Source: Sandaracinaceae bacterium
Lineage (GTDB): Bacteria; Myxococcota_A; Polyangia; Polyangiales; Sandaracinaceae
DNA: 8,422 nt
Assembly (NCBI GenBank): GCA_025056955.1
Contig: JANWYL010000122.1
Span: 1-8,422, forward strand
Reading direction: 5' to 3'
In this document: piece after piece, positions 5,611 through 8,422 of the stretch
How the letters are laid out: every line of letters starts with the position of its first letter
Position numbering within the stretch: position 1 is the stretch's first letter
Made by a program: the position numbers and the translations under genes
Notes under the pieces: generated by a model
The model's input: the letters and a program-made list of their open reading frames with translations, nothing else
Databases searched by the model: none
What the model was told of the DNA's origin: nothing

Positions 5611-7149
5611 ATGCAATTTCATCACATCTTCAGAGGAAGAACATCCTTTTTTGCAGCCTTTTGTACAGGCATCCTATCAGCGTGTGGGCCATCAAGTACA
5701 CCCAAGGATGCTGCGCAGCAACTGGACGACACGCCCTTAACTGAAGATGCACCACTGGACACCACCCCCATCACAGATGCAATGCGAGACGGAGTTGCAG
5801 GCGACATCGATCATGCCATCGACTCACCAAGCGACTCTGATTGCGAGCGTTGTGGAGGAAAGGAATGCGTGGATCTCGCAAATAACCCATATCATTGCGG
5901 CTCTTGCAACAACGCGTGCACGCCATCTGCCAACCAACGTGCCTTTTGTGAACAAGGCAGTTGTCGATTCAGGTGTGAGGAGGGGTTCGTGGATTGTAAC
6001 GGTAACCCAGGAGACGGTTGTGAAGCAGAGCTGGCGAGAGACGATGCCAATTGCGGAATGTGCGGGAGCAGTTGTAGAGATGGTGAACACTGCGTTGACG
6101 GGCAGTGCGAAAGGTGGGTGGTTGCTGGCATCTCCACTTCTGGCGATCACACCTGCGCCTGGACCGAAAGCGGCCGCGTCGCCTGCTGGGGCGCAAATGG
6201 CTCGGGACAGCTTGGAATCGGCCCGCATGGAAACCGCACCACTCCCACCCCTGTCCTGGGCCTCAACGAAGTGATTCAAGTATCTGCAGGACTCCTTCAC
6301 ACTTGCGCATTGCGGCGAAACGGTAGGGTTTACTGCTGGGGATCAAACGAGCTTGGACAACTTGGTGTTTCTCCAATCTCAGGCCGCACCATCTCAACCC
6401 CCGTACAAGTCCCTGACATCGAGGATGCAATCGCCGTGCGAGTGGGTAGATACCACAGCTGTGCCCTCCTCCAAAGTCGACGCGTGCGTTGCTGGGGGGG
6501 AGACATCTACCATTCGCTCGGTGAGGCTGAAGGAGCTGCCAGCGAAGTGATCTCCTTCGATGTTGGCAGCTATCACGGTTGTGCACTCACTCAGGCCCGT
6601 CAGGTGATGTGTTGGGGATCCAACTGGAATGGGCAGTTGGGTGATGGAATGACTGGCGCCCGACGGGCCTCTGCTCCTGTGCTTGGTCTATCGAATATGA
6701 TCTCTGTTGGACTTGGAGATGAGCACAGCTGCGCAATTCACTCAGATGGTACGGGCAGCTGCTGGGGATCAAATACAGGTTTACAACTTGGTGATGGCAC
6801 GAATCTGCTGCGTCGCCTTTCACCTGTGATGGTGCGAGGCCTGCGAAATGCGGTTGAAATCGATGGCGGCGGACGTCACACCTGTGCTCTCCTCCAAAAT
6901 CGGACCATGCGCTGCTGGGGAGATGACAGCTATGGCCAATTGGGTGATGGCGAATCACCACCCTCATCTGGAGACGAACCGCCGATGGTGATGTTGGACA
7001 ACATCATCTCGTTCTCGGTTGGAGGCCAACACACTTGCGCACTGCGTGCAGACAGATCGGTCTGGTGCTGGGGCCAAAACACCTGGGGACAACTCGGAGA
7101 TGGAAGCACCGAGAACCGCAATCACCCTGTGCGTGTGAGCTGGTTTTGA
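5611..7149 (+). CDS. Lipoprotein with cysteine modules and seven RCC1 repeats (beta-propeller)
   Basis: A 512-residue exported protein. The signal peptide (basic n-region with RGR, hydrophobic FFAAFCTGI) ends in the lipobox LSAC with lipid-modified Cys25. An acidic, Thr/Pro-rich linker follows (26-77), then two cysteine modules of the myxobacterial type (78-168, with NPYHCGSCNNAC and DANCGMCGSSC). Residues 172-512 hold seven RCC1-type repeats with the pattern G-x-x-H-[TSG]-C-A followed by CWG-x-[ND] and, except in the third, QLG. Seven repeats are enough to close one propeller. Every repeat has a Cys pair exactly 10 residues apart (182/192, 232/242, 284/294, 324/334, 374/384, 425/435, 476/486). 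The third repeat is about 10 residues short. RCC1 propellers bind proteins or other ligands, and the function here is unknown. The ATG lacks a Shine-Dalgarno sequence but starts the signal peptide cleanly. It is divergent from pfkA and probably monocistronic. Confidence 0.93.
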   Translation: MQFHHIFRGRTSFFAAFCTGILSACGPSSTPKDAAQQLDDTPLTEDAPLDTTPITDAMRDGVAGDIDHAIDSPSDSDCERCGGKECVDLANNPYHCGSCNNACTPSANQRAFCEQGSCRFRCEEGFVDCNGNPGDGCEAELARDDANCGMCGSSCRDGEHCVDGQCERWVVAGISTSGDHTCAWTESGRVACWGANGSGQLGIGPHGNRTTPTPVLGLNEVIQVSAGLLHTCALRRNGRVYCWGSNELGQLGVSPISGRTISTPVQVPDIEDAIAVRVGRYHSCALLQSRRVRCWGGDIYHSLGEAEGAASEVISFDVGSYHGCALTQARQVMCWGSNWNGQLGDGMTGARRASAPVLGLSNMISVGLGDEHSCAIHSDGTGSCWGSNTGLQLGDGTNLLRRLSPVMVRGLRNAVEIDGGGRHTCALLQNRTMRCWGDDSYGQLGDGESPPSSGDEPPMVMLDNIISFSVGGQHTCALRADRSVWCWGQNTWGQLGDGSTENRNHPVRVSWF

Positions 7150-7157
7150 AGGTTTTG

Positions 7158-7176
7158 AGGGCGGCACTTTTGCCCT
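7158..7176 (+). terminator. Weak possible terminator hairpin after the RCC1 gene
   Basis: AGGGC (7158-7162) and GCCCT (7172-7176) can pair around a 9-nt loop, starting 9 nt after the stop codon, and are followed by TTTAG. The stem is short and the T-tract has only three bases, so this is poor as an intrinsic terminator. It is the only candidate found between 7150 and 7427. Confidence 0.2.
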
Positions 7177-7415
7177 TTAGAGATGCCCCCCAAGAAAACA
7201 ATCGCCATTCAATCGCTCCCTCCCAACCACCTCACCAATCGCTTCGTGCCCACATGGGCAAAACTCAAGGCAAATCGAATGTAGGTGTCGGAAACCATGG
7301 AAAATGCCTTCCAAGGCCTCGCTCGCCACATCACAACTCGATTAAGCTGAGCTCAGACAGGGCGGCGATCAACCACTGCACGCATGGCATCGCTTTGGAG
7401 AGGGCAGAGCTGGAA

Positions 7416-7421
7416 TATAAT
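7416..7421 (+). promoter_or_regulatory. Consensus TATAAT -10 box for the MopE-like protein gene
   Basis: This is a perfect TATAAT. It ends 6 nt before the GTG at 7428, so transcription would be expected to begin at or within a base of that GTG, giving a leaderless mRNA. The best -35-like sequences (TTTGGA/TTGGAG, 7394-7400) are poor and 15-16 bp away. Its position supports 7428, not the TTG at 7465, as the real gene start. Confidence 0.5.
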
Positions 7422-7427
7422 TTGAGA

Positions 7428-7544
7428 GTGCGGGTTGAGCTGTGGAGTTTGTTCGCCGTGACAATTGGCTGCGCCGCAGGCCGCCCTGGCGCTTTTTTCT
7501 CCTTTGCCTCGAGATGCACCTTCAAGCAACCTCCTTGTTGTTGA
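7428..7544 (+). other. Detached signal-peptide frame of the MopE-like protein (38 codons)
   Basis: From GTG 7428 this frame reads MRVELWSLFAVTIGC followed by AAGRPGA, then continues to a TGA at 7542-7544. It has an Arg in the n-region, a hydrophobic core and a weak lipobox (TIGC, Cys15), i.e. a plausible short lipoprotein signal. It shifts into meaningless sequence after the T6 run at 7493-7498. Removing one T from that run joins it directly to the frame of the next entry (…RPGAFSPLPRDAPSSN…). I therefore read it as the true N-terminus of that gene, separated by a real mutation, a sequencing error or programmed slippage. The -10 box just upstream supports this start. Confidence 0.55.
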
Positions 7545-8196
7545 AGCTTCAGCCGATGGTGGAAGTGCTGGAGATGTCCTATTGGACGGTAGCCAGTCAC
7601 CGAGCAGAGATGCGCCGAATGATGTGAGGGTTACCCGTGTTGACGCCCCTGCAAGCTCCTGCGCAAAAGGAAGCACATCAGAATGCACGACAGTTTGTAA
7701 CACGCGGGGCACTTCGATCTGCATGAAAGGGCGGTGGGGAGCATGTGCTCCTCCACCAGAAACCTGCAATTCCAAAGACGATGATTGTGATGGAAGCGTC
7801 GATGAGGGCTACCGCGCGCGCCTCGAGCACACGACTTACTCCCACCTCCAGTCCTTACACCCTCAGTGCAATGGATCCTCAGAGCGGTGGGGTGCAAACT
7901 GCAATAGCGCTATTCACCGCTTCTGCAGTAGGGACGGATGCACCCAAAGTGGCTTCGGACCCGTTGAAAACTCAGGTGATCACCTTCAAGTGATTTGCAT
8001 CAACGGGCAGGTGATTCACACCACCTACTCTGCTTTATCTGGCCACCATCCTTCCTGTAACGGAACAGCCGAACGATGGGGGGCAAATTGCAATGCAGCA
8101 ATCCACCGCTTTTGTCGATCAATGGGCTTCGAAAGTGGATTCGGTCCAGTCGAAAATTCGGGAGGCAATGCCACCATTGTGTGCGTGCGTTGCTGA
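7465..8196 (+). CDS. Cysteine-rich secreted protein with MopE-like metal-binding motif and two tandem ~60-aa domains, apparent 5' frameshift
   Basis: The longest intact frame (243 codons) starts at a TTG that lacks both a ribosome-binding site and a convincing signal peptide; the real start is probably GTG 7428 in the neighbouring frame (see previous entry). In order (numbered from 7465): a low-complexity D/A/P/S linker (about 16-63); a Cys module (66-94) leading to ETCNSKDDDCDGSVDEG (99-115), the putative metal-binding motif seen in MopE-type and many myxobacterial proteins; then two tandem copies of an unrecognised domain, 122-179 and 185-241. Both copies have HTTYS, HP-x-CNG, ERWGANCN, AIHRFC (SAIHRFC in the first) and SGFGPVENSG. 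Each copy has four shared cysteines; Cys159 and Cys243 are extra. An exported, disulfide-stabilised surface protein is likely. Metal binding through DDDCDG is inferred from the family, and the tandem domain has no function I can name. Confidence 0.8.
   Translation: MAAPQAALALFSPLPRDAPSSNLLVVEASADGGSAGDVLLDGSQSPSRDAPNDVRVTRVDAPASSCAKGSTSECTTVCNTRGTSICMKGRWGACAPPPETCNSKDDDCDGSVDEGYRARLEHTTYSHLQSLHPQCNGSSERWGANCNSAIHRFCSRDGCTQSGFGPVENSGDHLQVICINGQVIHTTYSALSGHHPSCNGTAERWGANCNAAIHRFCRSMGFESGFGPVENSGGNATIVCVRC
7828..8190 (+). repeat. Tandem protein-domain duplication (HTTYS…GFGPVENSG), two copies, 189-bp period
   Basis: Copy 1 starts at 7828 and copy 2 at 8017. The two copies align over their whole length with one extra residue in copy 1, and the segments ERWGANCN, AIHRFC and SGFGPVENSG are identical. 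At DNA level the copies differ at many synonymous positions, so the duplication is old and kept by selection on the protein, not a recent slippage event. A five-residue linker (NGQVI) separates them. Confidence 0.85.
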
Positions 8197-8219
8197 AACG
8201 ACCGAGAGTTCTCTTGAGG

Positions 8220-8422
8220 TTAGATGAATGCCAGGTGATAGTAGCACCTTGGCGTTAGGCAGAACGAGAGCTCATGCATATCAACTGGGCGTACAACCAG
8301 TGTGGGGCCACTTGGACTCGCTCGAAGCGGAGCAAAGTTGCGTGATCTCTGAAGAACACCATTGCTCACAAGATACGAGAACACCCTGTATGATGGCAAG
8401 CCCATCATCGATGTGGCAAACA
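8220..8422 (-). CDS. Possible 3' end of an unidentified minus-strand gene entering from the right edge
   Basis: On the minus strand a frame is open from the right edge to a TAA at 8222-8220 (about 67 residues: …MGLPSYRVFSYLV…PTLVVRPVDMHELS…). Codon use and amino-acid composition look ordinary, and no opposing plus-strand gene explains the stretch. I recognise no domain. It could be the C-terminus of a real convergent gene or simply a chance open frame; the short length gives little power to decide. If real, it converges on the MopE-like gene with 23 nt between stops. Confidence 0.25.
   Translation of the reverse strand, partial: FATSMMGLPSYRVFSYLVSNGVLQRSRNFAPLRASPSGPTLVVRPVDMHELSFCLTPRCYYHLAFI
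8227..8256. other. Imperfect 11-bp hairpin downstream of the MopE-like gene
   Basis: AATGCCA-GGTG (8227-8237) pairs with CACC-T-TGGCGTT (8245-8256) around a 7-nt loop, with one bulged T (8249) and one G-U pair. It begins 30 nt after the stop at 8196. No T-tract follows on either strand, so Rho-independent termination is doubtful. It could instead be an mRNA 3'-end stabiliser or a protein-binding site. It also overlaps the last codons of the possible minus-strand gene at 8220. Confidence 0.4.

Larger units (their letters stand above)
7150..7427. other. Intergenic region with two short palindromes
   Basis: No credible gene is seen in these 278 bases on either strand; open frames here lack domains or start sites and run through unrelated frames. 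Two exact palindromic elements are visible: TGCCCA-CA-TGGGCA at 7247-7260 and CTGAGCTCAG at 7347-7356. The region ends with the TATAAT box at 7416-7421. It probably serves as the upstream control region of the gene that follows. A small RNA cannot be excluded. Confidence 0.5.

Noticed and set aside
7035..7544. 169-codon plus-strand frame across the RCC1 3' end and the intergenic gap
   Set aside because: Most of it is out of frame with RCC1 or non-coding; only its last part from 7428 looks meaningful, as the signal peptide of the next gene.
8219..8260. Possible integron attC site (GTTAGAT at 8219 and GTTAGGC at 8254 match GTTRRRY)
   Set aside because: The matches are direct repeats 35 nt apart. 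No RYYYAAC partner at attC spacing was found on either strand, and no integrase or cassette structure is present.

Overview
The window looks like chromosomal DNA from a Myxococcota-type bacterium (former deltaproteobacterial myxobacteria or close relatives such as the Bradymonadales group). The evidence is compositional and architectural: secreted cysteine-rich proteins with aspartate-alanine-glycine linkers, paired DUF4215 'myxococcus cysteine-rich' repeats, an RCC1-propeller lipoprotein, and a CN-x-x-DDDCDG putative metal-binding motif. All of these are typical of that group. By eye the GC content is moderate, lower than in classical Myxococcus or Sorangium. I cannot name a genus.

Layout. 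(1) 1-1332, plus strand: 3' part of a secreted modular protein (xDAG linker, DUF4215, PPC domain, DUF4215, C-terminal beta-sandwich) whose start lies off the left edge. (2) 1367-2808, plus: rph (RNase PH) and rdgB (non-canonical purine NTP pyrophosphatase), translationally coupled by an ATGA overlap. (3) 5477-2726, minus: pfkA (6-phosphofructokinase) followed 7 nt later by a membrane sensor histidine kinase. The kinase 3' end runs 83 bp into the 3' end of rdgB on the opposite strand. (4) 5478-5610: divergent intergenic region with a perfect 9-bp inverted repeat. (5) 5611-7149, plus: lipoprotein with cysteine modules and a complete seven-repeat RCC1 propeller, each repeat carrying a C-x9-C pair. 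(6) 7150-7427: non-coding stretch ending in a perfect TATAAT. (7) 7428-8196, plus: a second cysteine-rich secreted protein with a MopE-like metal-binding motif and two tandem copies of an unrecognised domain of about 60 residues. Its apparent lipoprotein signal peptide is one nucleotide out of frame with the body across a T6 run. (8) 8197-8422: a strong imperfect hairpin and possibly the 3' end of a minus-strand gene entering from the right.

How it fits together. The centre is housekeeping: RNA 3'-end processing, nucleotide-pool sanitation and glycolytic control. The pfkA-kinase pair recalls the pfk-pkn4 operon of Myxococcus xanthus, but with a histidine kinase in place of the Ser/Thr kinase. 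Three cell-surface, disulfide-rich proteins flank this core. Two of them appear to be transcribed from promoters whose -10 box ends exactly 6 nt before the start codon, which suggests leaderless mRNAs. No rRNA, tRNA, CRISPR array, transposase or integrase was recognised.
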